Source: Acidilobaceae archaeon (GTDB lineage: Archaea > Thermoproteota > Thermoprotei_A > Sulfolobales > Acidilobaceae). From it: a DNA stretch of 64,000 bases. Where the stretch lies: the NCBI GenBank assembly GCA_027037535.1, contig JALVZQ010000008.1:124001-188000 (forward strand), given 5' to 3'. The position numbers were made by a program, and so were the translations under genes. Shown one piece after another: positions 51,325 to 60,443 of this stretch (positions within the stretch are counted from its first letter, which is position 1; every line of letters begins with the position of its first letter). Under the pieces are notes generated by a model. The model was given only the letters and a program-made list of their open reading frames with translations, did no database searches and was not told where the DNA came from.

Positions 51325-52008
51325 CTATCTTGTACTCTCACCATAGCTTAGAACAAGGTAAATGATCCATCCAACAGCGGCGTATAAAACTCCGATGGAC
51401 AGTAAGACTATGCCAAAGCCCTGCCATATTGTTGAGGCACAAGGTATAGCTACCAATAGTAGGATGGCTAGAGCCCTGCCAGCAACGGCTGGGCTGGGTC
51501 CACTGCCCGTTCTTCTCCTGAAATATGGTATATTTAGAGCTGTGCCTAGTGCGGCTCCGAGGAGGATGAATGAATAAAAACTATAATATGAGCCGTAGAT
51601 GACCGCTCCTAACAATATTAAGGCGTGAACGAACAAGGGGGTTCCCGGGAAATAATCTAGGCTCCGCCTTGTCCTGTATACGAGTCTATAGAATATTGCC
51701 GGCATCATTATTGATGCATATATGTACATTATGCCTAGACTGTATCTCTCCAAGTATTTCTCGTAAGTTGCTATGAAAAGGATGAATGGAACCACTGCCT
51801 GCGATATTCTATCCAAAACCCTGTCAAGCATCTGTCCACGTTCATCCGGCTCATCATACTTTCGCGCAACCCATCCATCTATAACGTCCATAAAGTACGC
51901 TAATAATAATAGTTTCACTGCAAGACATATTTCACCCGTTAACCCGGTTACTAGTGCTAATCCTGTTAGGGATCCGCCTATTAGCGTTACTATATCTGCT
52001 TTCCTCAA
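51325..52008 (-). CDS. CDP-alcohol phosphatidyltransferase (archaeal phospholipid head-group enzyme)
   Basis: A 227-residue membrane enzyme with about six hydrophobic segments. The CDP-OH motif DG-x2-AR-x8-G-x3-D-x3-D is visible in VIDGWVARKYDEPDERGQMLDRVLD. It transfers a head-group alcohol to CDP-archaeol made by CarS; inositol phosphate (from Ino1) or serine are the likely acceptors. Its start overlaps the reductase stop by 4 nt, forming a lipid operon. Confidence 0.88.
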   Translation of the reverse strand: MRKADIVTLIGGSLTGLALVTGLTGEICLAVKLLLLAYFMDVIDGWVARKYDEPDERGQMLDRVLDRISQAVVPFILFIATYEKYLERYSLGIMYIYASIMMPAIFYRLVYRTRRSLDYFPGTPLFVHALILLGAVIYGSYYSFYSFILLGAALGTALNIPYFRRRTGSGPSPAVAGRALAILLLVAIPCASTIWQGFGIVLLSIGVLYAAVGWIIYLVLSYGESTR

Positions 52009-53183
52009 TGCATCATTCCTCGTACCATGTGATAGGCCAGTCTAGGCCTAGTTACCAGTATTAGTATCCCAAATAATAGCGATTGTAGAGGCTTCTGCTT
52101 TAAAACCCGTCTTGGCACAGACTCATGTCTATCATATTCTAGCACTATATTAGATAGCCCGAGCCTAGAAGCGTATGATAGTAGTAGCGATAGTGCCCTT
52201 GAGTCGAGAAGTTCTCTAATAAACCTATACTGCTTGTTAAGCATGTTCTCTACCGTACAATACGATTGCAATAATGCTTCTTGCAGACTATCTCCCTGAT
52301 TAATCCTATCTTGTAAAATCCTAGCCATAACTGTTACAGGATAGAGGCCGCCTCCGGTCAATGGTTTATTCATTGATGCCGCATCGCCTATGATAAAGAT
52401 GCTTCCTCCCTGTTTCTTGCATGGTAGTGGAGGACCGTGAACAACTCTCCCTCCATATATCTCTCGGCGCTTCTTTTCCGCTGGAGAGAGATTACGTATT
52501 AATCGTCGCAATCCTAATGGATCAAAAGATAACCCACCGACAACAACGTATTTCTCTGCAATAGTGAAGCGCCATCCGTAAAGGGTTCCAGGAATGCCAC
52601 TATCCACGTGTATCTCTATGATGTTCTTCTCGGGCGCTATATCGTTTATATCATAGTCGAGGTTAATCCCATAGGACCATATAGGAGTATGGAGTACCCC
52701 AAGACTTTTCCTAAGTCCTCCTCCTAGTCCCTCAGCTATTATTACTATGTCATAATCAGCTTGTTCACCGTTGCTAGCTACTAACGATACTTTGTTTTCT
52801 TTAACACGGATTCCTTTAATCTTATGACCGTACCTTATTGACGCTCCATATCGTACTGCTTCATTAAGAAGGAGCTTTTCGGTTTTGACTCTATCAATAC
52901 GATATACAGGTGATGCCAGTCTTATCTCCAAATATCTATTAGTTTTTTCATCTATGAACTTTATCTTATAAAACTGGCTCTCTATAATGTCCCGAGATAT
53001 GTGTTCGAGAAATTTTACTACTTCCTGGGAGACTAAGCCTGTGCAGTGTTTTGGAAACCCTACCTTATCATGCTCCTCATATATATCGACACTATATCCA
53101 AGTCGTGCGAGTACCGTTGAAGTAAGAAGTCCCGAATACCCAGCACCTATAACCGCGATTTTCTGGAGGTTCTCTGTGCCCAT
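52005..53183 (-). CDS. Geranylgeranyl reductase-family FAD oxidoreductase
   Basis: An FAD enzyme that hydrogenates the isoprenoid chains of archaeal lipids. The 392 residues begin with the dinucleotide-binding IAVIGAGYSGLLTSTVLARLGYSV, then the family FPKHCTGLVS and, near residue 270, IIGDAASMNKPLTGGGLYPV (FAD contact). It is coupled to the CDP-alcohol transferase downstream. No ferredoxin gene is adjacent. Confidence 0.88.
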   Translation of the reverse strand: MGTENLQKIAVIGAGYSGLLTSTVLARLGYSVDIYEEHDKVGFPKHCTGLVSQEVVKFLEHISRDIIESQFYKIKFIDEKTNRYLEIRLASPVYRIDRVKTEKLLLNEAVRYGASIRYGHKIKGIRVKENKVSLVASNGEQADYDIVIIAEGLGGGLRKSLGVLHTPIWSYGINLDYDINDIAPEKNIIEIHVDSGIPGTLYGWRFTIAEKYVVVGGLSFDPLGLRRLIRNLSPAEKKRREIYGGRVVHGPPLPCKKQGGSIFIIGDAASMNKPLTGGGLYPVTVMARILQDRINQGDSLQEALLQSYCTVENMLNKQYRFIRELLDSRALSLLLSYASRLGLSNIVLEYDRHESVPRRVLKQKPLQSLLFGILILVTRPRLAYHMVRGMMH

Positions 53184-53274
53184 TCTGGATCCTCGTTTTT
53201 ATTCTATTCAGTTAAACATGGATCTAAAGGATAATTAACCCTTAAAGGGTCATCTCTTAGAAAGGTGCCGGTAT

Positions 53275-53511
53275 ATGAGCAGTTGGGACGAGTTTGATGA
53301 GATGCTAGAAAGCGAGAGTATCGAAGAAGAGGTTCTACCCTACGGGATCAAGCCCAGAGAAGTATACTATATGTGCCTATATTGTGGTCATATAATGAAG
53401 AAGAGCGAGCTCGACCAACAAGACAATATTCTATGTACTCGGTGTGGAGGACGTATTCTTGTAAAAATCAGGAGTCCTGTCATAGCTCCACGTAGGGTCT
53501 ATGCTATATAG
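53275..53511 (+). CDS. rpoP: RNA polymerase subunit P (Rpb12)
   Basis: A 78-residue zinc-ribbon subunit. YMCLYCGHIMKKSELDQQ followed by ILCTRCGGRILVKIRSP is the Rpb12/RpoP signature with CxxC pairs. The N-terminus is an acidic extension. It is divergent from the lipid operon and converges on agmatinase with 6 nt between. Confidence 0.9.
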   Translation: MSSWDEFDEMLESESIEEEVLPYGIKPREVYYMCLYCGHIMKKSELDQQDNILCTRCGGRILVKIRSPVIAPRRVYAI

Positions 53512-53517
53512 CTATCT

Positions 53518-54453
53518 TTATCTCTGGGACTGCTTCTTTACTCTACTACTAAACTTGTAGAGAAGAATAGCCTCCTGTAACATCTTAGCACCGAGAACAC
53601 TAGTGATATCATTACAGTCTACGAGGGGATTGACCTCGACTAAGTCGATTCCTACGAGTCTATCGTCGAGGATACCTCCTATGATCTTTACAACTGTTAA
53701 CGGGGATAATCCGAAGGGCTCCGGTGTCCCTGTTCCGGGCGCATATGAAGGATCTATCCCGTCTATGTCAATGCTTACATAGATATAGCGGCATTGTGAC
53801 AAGAACCTCTTCGTTGCTACAGTTATATTCTTGTATCCTTCTCGCTCAACGTCTATAGGTGTCTTATATAGAATCCTGTCCTTATGGGCTTCAGCATATA
53901 ATATTTCCTCTTCCTCATACGCTCTTACTCCAATGTAGACGATCCTGTCCGCGAGACTTGACTCTATTATCCTGCGCATTACTGATGCATGACTATACGA
54001 GTAGCCGAGATAGTCTTTTCTAAGATCGAAGTGAGCGTCTATGACAGTTATACAAGGCTTCATTCCTAGATTTGCCATAGCTTTGACTGCTCCGTAGGTA
54101 ATAGTATGTTCTCCCCCTATAGCTACGAGCAGTTTTCCGTCTTGGATAATCTCTTCGGAGACCTTGCTTAGCCTATTTAATGTTTCGAGGGTATCTCCGG
54201 GGACGACTGACAGATCACCCATATCATGTATTTTGACCTGTTCGATATAGGATCTATTTGCTAGTATCCCATTGGACTCTATATTGTTAGATGCCTCCCT
54301 GACACTTCTAGGCCCAAACCTAGATCCAGGCTTAAAAGAGCTAGTCGAATCAAACGGAACTCCTACAATAACGACCTCTGCTTCGCTATATGGCCTTTGG
54401 GTCCCGCTGAAAGCCAGCGGGTTTTGAATCGTGTAGAACTCTCTTAGAGACAC
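53518..54453 (-). CDS. speB: Agmatinase (arginase/ureohydrolase family)
   Basis: Hydrolyses agmatine to putrescine and urea in polyamine synthesis, or a related guanidine. The 311 residues carry GGEHTITYGAV, VIDAHFDLRKDYLG and YVSIDIDGIDPSYAPGTGTPEPFGLS, the three Mn-binding ureohydrolase motifs. Polyamine production fits a hyperthermophile. Substrate choice among agmatine, aminopropylagmatine or others is not readable here. Confidence 0.9.
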   Translation of the reverse strand: MSLREFYTIQNPLAFSGTQRPYSEAEVVIVGVPFDSTSSFKPGSRFGPRSVREASNNIESNGILANRSYIEQVKIHDMGDLSVVPGDTLETLNRLSKVSEEIIQDGKLLVAIGGEHTITYGAVKAMANLGMKPCITVIDAHFDLRKDYLGYSYSHASVMRRIIESSLADRIVYIGVRAYEEEEILYAEAHKDRILYKTPIDVEREGYKNITVATKRFLSQCRYIYVSIDIDGIDPSYAPGTGTPEPFGLSPLTVVKIIGGILDDRLVGIDLVEVNPLVDCNDITSVLGAKMLQEAILLYKFSSRVKKQSQR

Positions 54454-54518
54454 TTGATCTCCCCCAATCTTAGGAGAGAGTCTTTGATATTAACTTAGTT
54501 GTCTTAGTCCACACTAGA

Positions 54519-54530
54519 GTATATAATATT
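54519..54530 (+). promoter_or_regulatory. TATA box of glyS
   Basis: GTATATAATATT lies about 60 nt upstream of the glyS ATG (54586), predicting a start near 54551 and a leader of about 35 nt that includes GAGGATG before the ATG. Confidence 0.5.
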
Positions 54531-54585
54531 GATAAGGGTGCTATGGTTTCCATAACAATTAGCAGGTCTAAGAGGATGCATAGAG

Positions 54586-56337
54586 ATGGCTGAAGACAAG
54601 TACCAAAAAGTACTGGAGCTTGCTAAGAGAAGAGGCTTCTTCTGGCCAAGCTACGAAATATACGGTGGCGTAGCAGGATTCTACGATATGGGCCCATATG
54701 GAATACTCCTCAAGAACAGGATAATAGAGAAGTGGAGACAATACTTTGTACGCGACCACAGCAACTATGTAATTGAGATCGAGAGCCCAATAATTGGACC
54801 CTCAAAAGTATACGAAGCAAGCGGCCACGTCGAAAACTTCACCGATCCAATAGTCGAATGCACAAGGTGCGGCAGAAAATTCAGGGCAGACCATCTTATC
54901 AAGGATAAGCTCGGAATAGATGTCGAGGGCCTCTCACCAGAAGATATGACTAGGATCATTAAAGAGAACAATATCAAATGCCCTGTATGCGGTGGAGAGC
55001 TCGGAGAAGTAAAAACCTTCAATCTACTATTCAAAACCCACATCGGTCCTTATGAAGGAAACATTGGCTACTTTAGACCAGAACTAGCACAAGGCATGTT
55101 TGTCGCGTTCAAACGCGTCTACGAAGTTATGAGATCACGCATGCCTCTAGGGATCGCGCAGGTTGGCAGAGTAGGAAGAAACGAGATAAGCCCGCGCCAA
55201 GCCATGATGCGTCTACGAGAGTTCACCATAATGGAGATGGAGTACTTTATCGACCCGGAGGAAAAGGAGAAAAGCTGCCCGTTCTTCGAGAGACACGCTA
55301 GTACTAGGATAAGGATACTCCCGTACAAGTATAAGGTAGAAGAACGCGGCCCGGAGGAAGTAACTGTAAGAGAAGCGGTGGAAGAAAAACTCATATTGCA
55401 CCCATGCCTAGGCTACTGGATGGCTGTTAGCAACGAGTTTATTGCTTCACTAGGTATCCCGAGAGACGAGGTATATTTCGAAGAGAAGGGCCCTCATGAG
55501 AGAGCACATTACTCGAGTCAAACATTCGACCAGCTAGTCAGAGTCTCACGATGGGGTTGGGTCGAAGTCTCCGGGCACAGTTACAGGGGAGACTACGATC
55601 TTAGCAGGCACATGCAATACAGCGGGCAGGATCTGACAGTCTTCAAACCATTCGATGAGCCAAAGATCGTAGAGAAAACCCGGTACCTTGTAGATAAATC
55701 CTATATTGGGAGAACCTTCAGGTCAGAGGCTAAGAAGGTATTCGAGTTACTAGCCAATATTCCTGAAGAGGAGCTGAAGAACGCTTATCTACAGAAAAAG
55801 CCTCTAAAACTAGGAGACTATGAGATACCGCCCGATGCAATCCTGGAATACAAGACCCATGAGAAGATCACCGGCAAGAAGTATATTCCTCACGTGATCG
55901 AGCCCTCCTTCGGAGTAGAAAGAGTAACATATGTAGTGTTTGAACATGCATATCGAGAAAAAGAAGGGAGAATAATATTATCCCTACCTAGAGACATAGC
56001 TCCTATCCAAGCTGTAGTCTTACCGCTAATAGAGAAAGACGACAGCTTGAGAAAAATCGCCGTAGAAATATATGATGATCTGAGGAGAGCAGGATTCTAT
56101 ATACTATATGACGATAGTGGTAGCATTGGAAGACGATACGCAAGATACGATGAAATAGGTGTTCCTGCCGCGATAACCGTAGATTACCAAACCCTCGAAG
56201 ATAACACAGTAACCCTTAGAGACAGAGATTCCTGGCGCCAGGTGAGGATACCTATAGCCTCTATCGTCGATATACTTAGAAAGTTCATATACTTCGGCGA
56301 GGAAATAGATAAACTCGGCACACCGATAAGTACATAG
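54586..56337 (+). CDS. glyS: Glycyl-tRNA synthetase
   Basis: A class II alpha2-type synthetase of 583 residues. Visible elements: KRRGFFWPSYEIYGGVAGFYDMGPYG (N-terminal GlyRS signature), a zinc-like insertion with CTRCGRKF and CPVCGG, class II motif 2 around GNEISPRQAMMRLREFTIMEMEYF, motif 3 with EPSFGVERVTYVVFEH, and a C-terminal anticodon-binding domain (APIQAVVLPLIEKDD). Length is normal. Confidence 0.97.
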   Translation: MAEDKYQKVLELAKRRGFFWPSYEIYGGVAGFYDMGPYGILLKNRIIEKWRQYFVRDHSNYVIEIESPIIGPSKVYEASGHVENFTDPIVECTRCGRKFRADHLIKDKLGIDVEGLSPEDMTRIIKENNIKCPVCGGELGEVKTFNLLFKTHIGPYEGNIGYFRPELAQGMFVAFKRVYEVMRSRMPLGIAQVGRVGRNEISPRQAMMRLREFTIMEMEYFIDPEEKEKSCPFFERHASTRIRILPYKYKVEERGPEEVTVREAVEEKLILHPCLGYWMAVSNEFIASLGIPRDEVYFEEKGPHERAHYSSQTFDQLVRVSRWGWVEVSGHSYRGDYDLSRHMQYSGQDLTVFKPFDEPKIVEKTRYLVDKSYIGRTFRSEAKKVFELLANIPEEELKNAYLQKKPLKLGDYEIPPDAILEYKTHEKITGKKYIPHVIEPSFGVERVTYVVFEHAYREKEGRIILSLPRDIAPIQAVVLPLIEKDDSLRKIAVEIYDDLRRAGFYILYDDSGSIGRRYARYDEIGVPAAITVDYQTLEDNTVTLRDRDSWRQVRIPIASIVDILRKFIYFGEEIDKLGTPIST

Positions 56338-56365
56338 GCTTCCTAGTTGAACAGGGTGTCATAAT

Positions 56366-56773
56366 ATGGAGGAGAAAAAACAGCCTAGAGAGCATGAAGA
56401 GGCCCCAAAGCTCGAGAAGCCTAATCTACCTCGTATGCTTGCAGTTATCCCACCAGCTTCAGCCATAAAGTCAAGGTCAAAAAAAGTAACTGAGAAAAGA
56501 ATAAGGCTAAAGTACGATTACAGCCTGGAACCTGAAGAGGCAAAGATAAGCCCCTCATTAGCAAGGGAACTGGGTATAACTGAATTACTCGAGATAACGG
56601 TTGCAGGCAGACATAGGTTCGCCTTCAAAGCCATAATAGACGAAGAAGTCGAAGAAAACAGGGTCCACGTAAACCCTGATCTCATGGAAGAGCATGGAAT
56701 AAGCGATAATAGTATAGCAACTGTTCGGCCATATAAGGGCTCTGAAAAACTCGGCGTGCGGCTTTCCGTCTAG
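56366..56773 (+). CDS. Hypothetical protein with Cdc48-N-like beta region
   Basis: A 135-residue protein with a charged N-terminus and a C-terminal beta-rich segment (ISPSLARELGITELLEITVAGRHRFAFKAI...NPDLMEEHGISDNSIATVRPY) whose 'LGI...D.. I.V' pattern recalls double-psi barrels of the Cdc48 N domain or AbrB. That similarity is a visual impression only. It follows glyS by 28 nt and is probably co-transcribed. Confidence 0.6.
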   Translation: MEEKKQPREHEEAPKLEKPNLPRMLAVIPPASAIKSRSKKVTEKRIRLKYDYSLEPEEAKISPSLARELGITELLEITVAGRHRFAFKAIIDEEVEENRVHVNPDLMEEHGISDNSIATVRPYKGSEKLGVRLSV

Positions 56774-56915
56774 TCTAGCATTGTCTTCTCTTGTAAGAAT
56801 TACTTCTTTTAACAATTTTTAACAAAAGATTTTTATCAATTATAATTCATAATTATCTATAAAAATATATCCCCATAAATCAACTTTCTCAATAAAGGCA
56901 GAAGGCTGGTACATT

Positions 56916-57338
56916 ATGAAACAGGAAGAAATGATACGCTATGCAATATCTATAACCGCAAACAACCTAGAGGAACTATTAGGAGTATCAGAAACCCTAT
57001 CAAAAATAATCTTAGACACAGCAGATCCCGCTACAATTGAAAGCATCAGCGAACTACTCTTAAACGCGATAGGATTAAGAGAAAAGATAATCGAGGTAAT
57101 GGAACTGGCCCAAAGCATAGTAAAAAACAGTAATGAACTTGACTACGAGCTTCTCATAGACCTTTACACCATAGCAGGCTACTATGCGATGGAAGGCTAC
57201 AAAACCGATAAAAACAGTATTGCAAGAGTCTCCAGCATAATAGATGTGAGCAGGAGCCTTGACTCGATAAATAAACTCTATACTCTTTCCATGGACCTCT
57301 ACAAGACCCTTGACAAAATATTAAATCTAGAAAAGTAA
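56916..57338 (+). CDS. Hypothetical helical protein (PhoU-like neighbourhood)
   Basis: A 140-residue all-helical acidic protein (MKQEEMIRYAISITANNLEEL). No catalytic motif. It lies upstream of a PhoU-like gene and could be a partner of it, but I do not recognise the family. The 142-nt spacer before it is very AT-rich and probably holds its promoter. Confidence 0.6.
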   Translation: MKQEEMIRYAISITANNLEELLGVSETLSKIILDTADPATIESISELLLNAIGLREKIIEVMELAQSIVKNSNELDYELLIDLYTIAGYYAMEGYKTDKNSIARVSSIIDVSRSLDSINKLYTLSMDLYKTLDKILNLEK

Positions 57339-57440
57339 GGGAATCCTTATATTACCCGGTGTGACACCCCCTTAAGCAGGAATACGGAACAGTACCATGT
57401 ATACCAAACCTAATAGCATTACCGGATATAGGTGGGCTAA

Positions 57441-58139
57441 ATGTATGCAGGAACGGGAAACCTGAGTAAAACAACTATAATAGAGCAGCTAATATACATA
57501 TCCCGAGAACTCGACGGCGTAGTAAGCCAGCTCCTCAGATATATGCCCGAGGAGGGTGGTCTTCCAAGCCAAGAGGTCTTAGATAAACTATATAGGCAAG
57601 ACGTAGCGATCACTAAGGACAAGATAGATCAAGCAGTATCCAGGCTACTAGAATTCATTGCATCGGGGAGAATGGGTCTAATAGATTCAAAGGAGTTCTA
57701 TATAAGTATAGCAATGGGTCTTAGAAGGATAACAGATTATATTGAGGCAGTAATCCACAGACTTCTCCTCGCGAAGAAAAAGCTCGGCTCAGACCTTGAA
57801 ATTCCCGAGCTATCAAATAGACTTAGAGAAATGATACGGATGCTTGAAGAAGCAATATTCGAAACCTCAAGCATCATTAGGGCATTCTCGACTATATCAC
57901 GTGGCAACACCGAGATCCTAAAAAGCATGGAGTCTAAAGTCGATAGGATAAAAGAAATAGAACAGGACGCAGACGAAACCTACAGAGACCTAATGGAGAA
58001 ACTACTAGACTTCTTCCCCGACAACTATATAGCATACACGGTATACAGGGAGATAATAGATAAACTCGAGGATGCGCTTGACGAAGCAGAACGCATCGCT
58101 ATCGATCTAAAAATACTAGCTTTAACTTCGGCATACTAG
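57441..58139 (+). CDS. PhoU/DUF47-like protein
   Basis: A 232-residue helical protein with PhoU-type acidic repeats: SKVDRIKEIEQDADETYRDLMEKLL and YREIIDKLEDALDEAERIAIDL. The family binds metals and modulates phosphate uptake. It is a paralogue of the DUF47 protein at 12241-12918, but has no transporter gene next to it. Start ATG 57441 follows GGTGGGCTAA. Confidence 0.72.
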   Translation: MYAGTGNLSKTTIIEQLIYISRELDGVVSQLLRYMPEEGGLPSQEVLDKLYRQDVAITKDKIDQAVSRLLEFIASGRMGLIDSKEFYISIAMGLRRITDYIEAVIHRLLLAKKKLGSDLEIPELSNRLREMIRMLEEAIFETSSIIRAFSTISRGNTEILKSMESKVDRIKEIEQDADETYRDLMEKLLDFFPDNYIAYTVYREIIDKLEDALDEAERIAIDLKILALTSAY

Positions 58140-58237
58140 TCTTTCTCTCATAATTTTCCGAAAGAAACCTATCCCTAGTAATAAAGAATATCTCGCTAAT
58201 AATCCTGGTAACAGGTACTGTATAGGAGGCTAGTATT

Positions 58238-58783
58238 ATGAGTAAGATCAAAGCACTAATGTACTCGACCACAATTATCGTCCCCGATCTCGATGAATCA
58301 GAGAAGCTTTTCAGAGAATTCTACGGGAAACCGGCAGGATACGATAAGCCAAAACCGGGAGAAGCACGGGGACCTCTTATACTCGATCCACTTGAAGCAG
58401 TTTATCTCCTAGAACTAGGAAAACTTGAAGTATATAGGGGCAGTGGAGATCCTGTAAACTATGAGGAACTAGTTGAGTGGGCTCGTGAACGAATCCCTAG
58501 ATTCAATATGTTGTATCCTGTATACAAGGATCTTAGAAACCGTGGGTTTGTTGTAAGATCCGGTCTAAAATATGGGTCAGACTTCACCGTCTATAGGCAT
58601 GGTCCTGGAATCGATCACTCGCCTTACATAGTTCATTCTTATCCCGGCAAGTATACTATTGATCCGGTAGAGATTGTTAAGGCCGGGAGACTAAGCCATA
58701 CTGTTAGGAAAACATTTATTCTTTCAATAACAGGTGGTGAAAGCGATGTCATCTACTTAATGTTTAAATGGTTCAAACCCTAG
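58238..58783 (+). CDS. endA: tRNA-splicing endonuclease, catalytic subunit
   Basis: Cuts BHB motifs in pre-tRNA and pre-rRNA. The C-terminal half matches the catalytic domain: YPVYKDLRNRGFVVRSGLKYG, DFTVYRHGPGIDHSPYIVH and SHTVRKTFILSIT. The probable triad is Tyr119, His127 and Lys158. The 181-residue length fits the catalytic (alpha) subunit; crenarchaeal enzymes are alpha2-beta2, which allows cleavage of relaxed BHBs such as the tRNA-Trp 30/31 intron. I see no structural subunit gene in the window. GGAGGCTAG precedes the ATG. Confidence 0.92.
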   Translation: MSKIKALMYSTTIIVPDLDESEKLFREFYGKPAGYDKPKPGEARGPLILDPLEAVYLLELGKLEVYRGSGDPVNYEELVEWARERIPRFNMLYPVYKDLRNRGFVVRSGLKYGSDFTVYRHGPGIDHSPYIVHSYPGKYTIDPVEIVKAGRLSHTVRKTFILSITGGESDVIYLMFKWFKP

Positions 58784-58882
58784 CTTAATTATTTGTGGAA
58801 CTAGTTATCAGTCAGTCATAGGAAAACGAGAGCAGTGTAACTGTACGATCTTAATATACAGAGATGAGAGGTGTGATTTGGG

Positions 58883-59251
58883 TTGAGCAACTGGCCCCAT
58901 AGATCAAGACCACATAGAGGACCGGGTCCAAGAAGTAGACAGCCTAGGCCTAGGCCCCTAGGGGATAAATGTAACCCTCTGTGCCCCTTCTTTAGATGCT
59001 CGAAGAATGCTCTCCGCATCACTACTGAACAATATAAGGGTAGAGTAATTCGTGTACCCTTCTGTTCTTGGATAGGAGACAAGTGTATTGGAGCTTCCTG
59101 TAGATTTGCTTACTGTGAAAAAAGAGCAATGTTGCCTGATGGCAGATGCTCCTTTGCAGTAAGGCAACAGAAGACCCGGGACTTCGAGGACGAGCTCAGG
59201 GAGCTGGAACGGGAGGAGAGGAAATTCAAGTTTAGAGACGATTTCTACTAG
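58883..59251 (+). CDS. Hypothetical cysteine-rich protein
   Basis: A 122-residue protein with an Arg/Pro-rich N-terminus (about 1-28), a core with eight Cys (DKCNPLCPFFRCSKN, PFCSW, DKCIGASCRFAYC, GRCSF) and an acidic helical C-terminus. The spacing suggests two metal sites, either zinc or iron-sulphur. Start is TTG 58883, preceded by GAGGTG. It is followed on the opposite strand by ubiX (4-nt overlap). No family recognised. Confidence 0.68.
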   Translation: MSNWPHRSRPHRGPGPRSRQPRPRPLGDKCNPLCPFFRCSKNALRITTEQYKGRVIRVPFCSWIGDKCIGASCRFAYCEKRAMLPDGRCSFAVRQQKTRDFEDELRELEREERKFKFRDDFY

Positions 59252-59829
59252 GCTGACTCTCCCCATCTCCTGTATAGTTTGTTTTCTATTCCGGCCGCGT
59301 CGAGTAGCTTTCCTACGAGGAAGTCTACAATGTCATCTATGTTTTCGGGCTTATGATAAAATGCCACCATTAGTGGAGCTATTATTGCTCCGGCCCTAGC
59401 TAGCTTCAACATGTTCTCCAGCTCCACTATGCCTAGCGGGGTCTCTCTCGGAGCTATAACAAGCCTCCTCCCTAGTCTTAAGACTGAGAGAGCAGCTCTA
59501 ACTATTAGGTTCTCAGCAATACCAGAGGCTATCAGTGCAACCGTTTTCGTACTGGCAGGAGCTATGATCATAACGTCAGGTGCGTTACTCGAGCTAGCAT
59601 ATGGGCTAGTGAACTCGTGTTCTAGATAAACTCTAGTATACTTAGACAGGGTCTCTAACACTGATTCTCGATCCATTCCTTCTTCTAGATACGCTACTTT
59701 TAATGCCCCTTCCGATATAACAATATCGAAGCTAATCGTGTCTCGACGATGTGCCAGATATTCTGCTAGCCTAAACCCTACTCTGACCCCGCTAGCTCCT
59801 GTTATTGCGAGAAGTACTCTTTTCCGCAT
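59248..59829 (-). CDS. ubiX: Flavin prenyltransferase UbiX/Pad1
   Basis: Makes the prenylated FMN cofactor for UbiD-type decarboxylases. The 193-residue flavoprotein shows LAITGASGVRVGFRLAEYL (flavin phosphate loop), VMIIAPASTKTVALIASGIAENLIVRAALSVL and LVIAPRETPLGIVELENMLKL, all UbiX signatures. No ubiD gene is visible nearby. Confidence 0.92.
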   Translation of the reverse strand: MRKRVLLAITGASGVRVGFRLAEYLAHRRDTISFDIVISEGALKVAYLEEGMDRESVLETLSKYTRVYLEHEFTSPYASSSNAPDVMIIAPASTKTVALIASGIAENLIVRAALSVLRLGRRLVIAPRETPLGIVELENMLKLARAGAIIAPLMVAFYHKPENIDDIVDFLVGKLLDAAGIENKLYRRWGESA

Positions 59830-59845
59830 TCTATCAGCCCAGATA

Positions 59846-60397
59846 TCAGCAATCGTATCCTTCGCTGCCTAGCGCTTTGATCACTCCCCGTAGCATTTCA
59901 TTATATGCTTTCTCTCCCCATGCGACAAACACTATCTCTTTGAGACACTTTGCTTCATGCGAGTCCACTATTTTCGCCATTTCACGAGCAACTTCTTCAA
60001 CTCTGAGTCCACCGACTCCAGCACCCATGGCTGGGAACGCTATTGACTTGACACAAAGGTTCTCTGCTTCTATGAGGGCGGCTTTCGTTGCTTTTACCGC
60101 GTTCTCAAGAGGTATTCGCATAGCTGGTCTCTCCATTGTCGGGGCATGTATAACGTATTTTGCTGGAAGATTCCCGGCAGTGGTTGAAATTGCTTTACCG
60201 ACCGGAACAGGGGCCTTTTTCCTCGCTTCATCTTCTATTACTTGGCCTCCTCTCCTCTTTATGGCTCCTGCGACGCCTCCTCCCATTATCATGAGACTGT
60301 TTGCAGCGTTTACTATCGCGTCTACACTAATCTGTGTGATATCGCCTTCCATTACGATTAGCTTTGCACCATTTGATAGCTCAAAGCACTTCTTCAC
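59846..60397 (-). CDS. Macro-domain protein (ADP-ribose binding)
   Basis: A 183-residue macro domain: GDITQISVDAIVNAANSLMIMGGGVAGAIKRRGG and SIAFPAMGAGVGGLRVEEVAREM are the ADP-ribose-binding loops. Members remove ADP-ribose phosphate or protein-linked ADP-ribose, or deacetylate O-acetyl-ADP-ribose. Co-directional with ubiX (16-nt gap). Confidence 0.92.
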   Translation of the reverse strand: MKKCFELSNGAKLIVMEGDITQISVDAIVNAANSLMIMGGGVAGAIKRRGGQVIEDEARKKAPVPVGKAISTTAGNLPAKYVIHAPTMERPAMRIPLENAVKATKAALIEAENLCVKSIAFPAMGAGVGGLRVEEVAREMAKIVDSHEAKCLKEIVFVAWGEKAYNEMLRGVIKALGSEGYDC

Positions 60398-60443
60398 TCT
60401 TCGTCACCATATTTAGTTAAATAGACGTCCTGGTAATTCAAGA

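Noticed and set aside
59805-60416. 203-codon plus-strand ORF opposite the macro-domain gene
   Set aside because: Covers a clear macro domain on the other strand and has no motif or ribosome-binding site.
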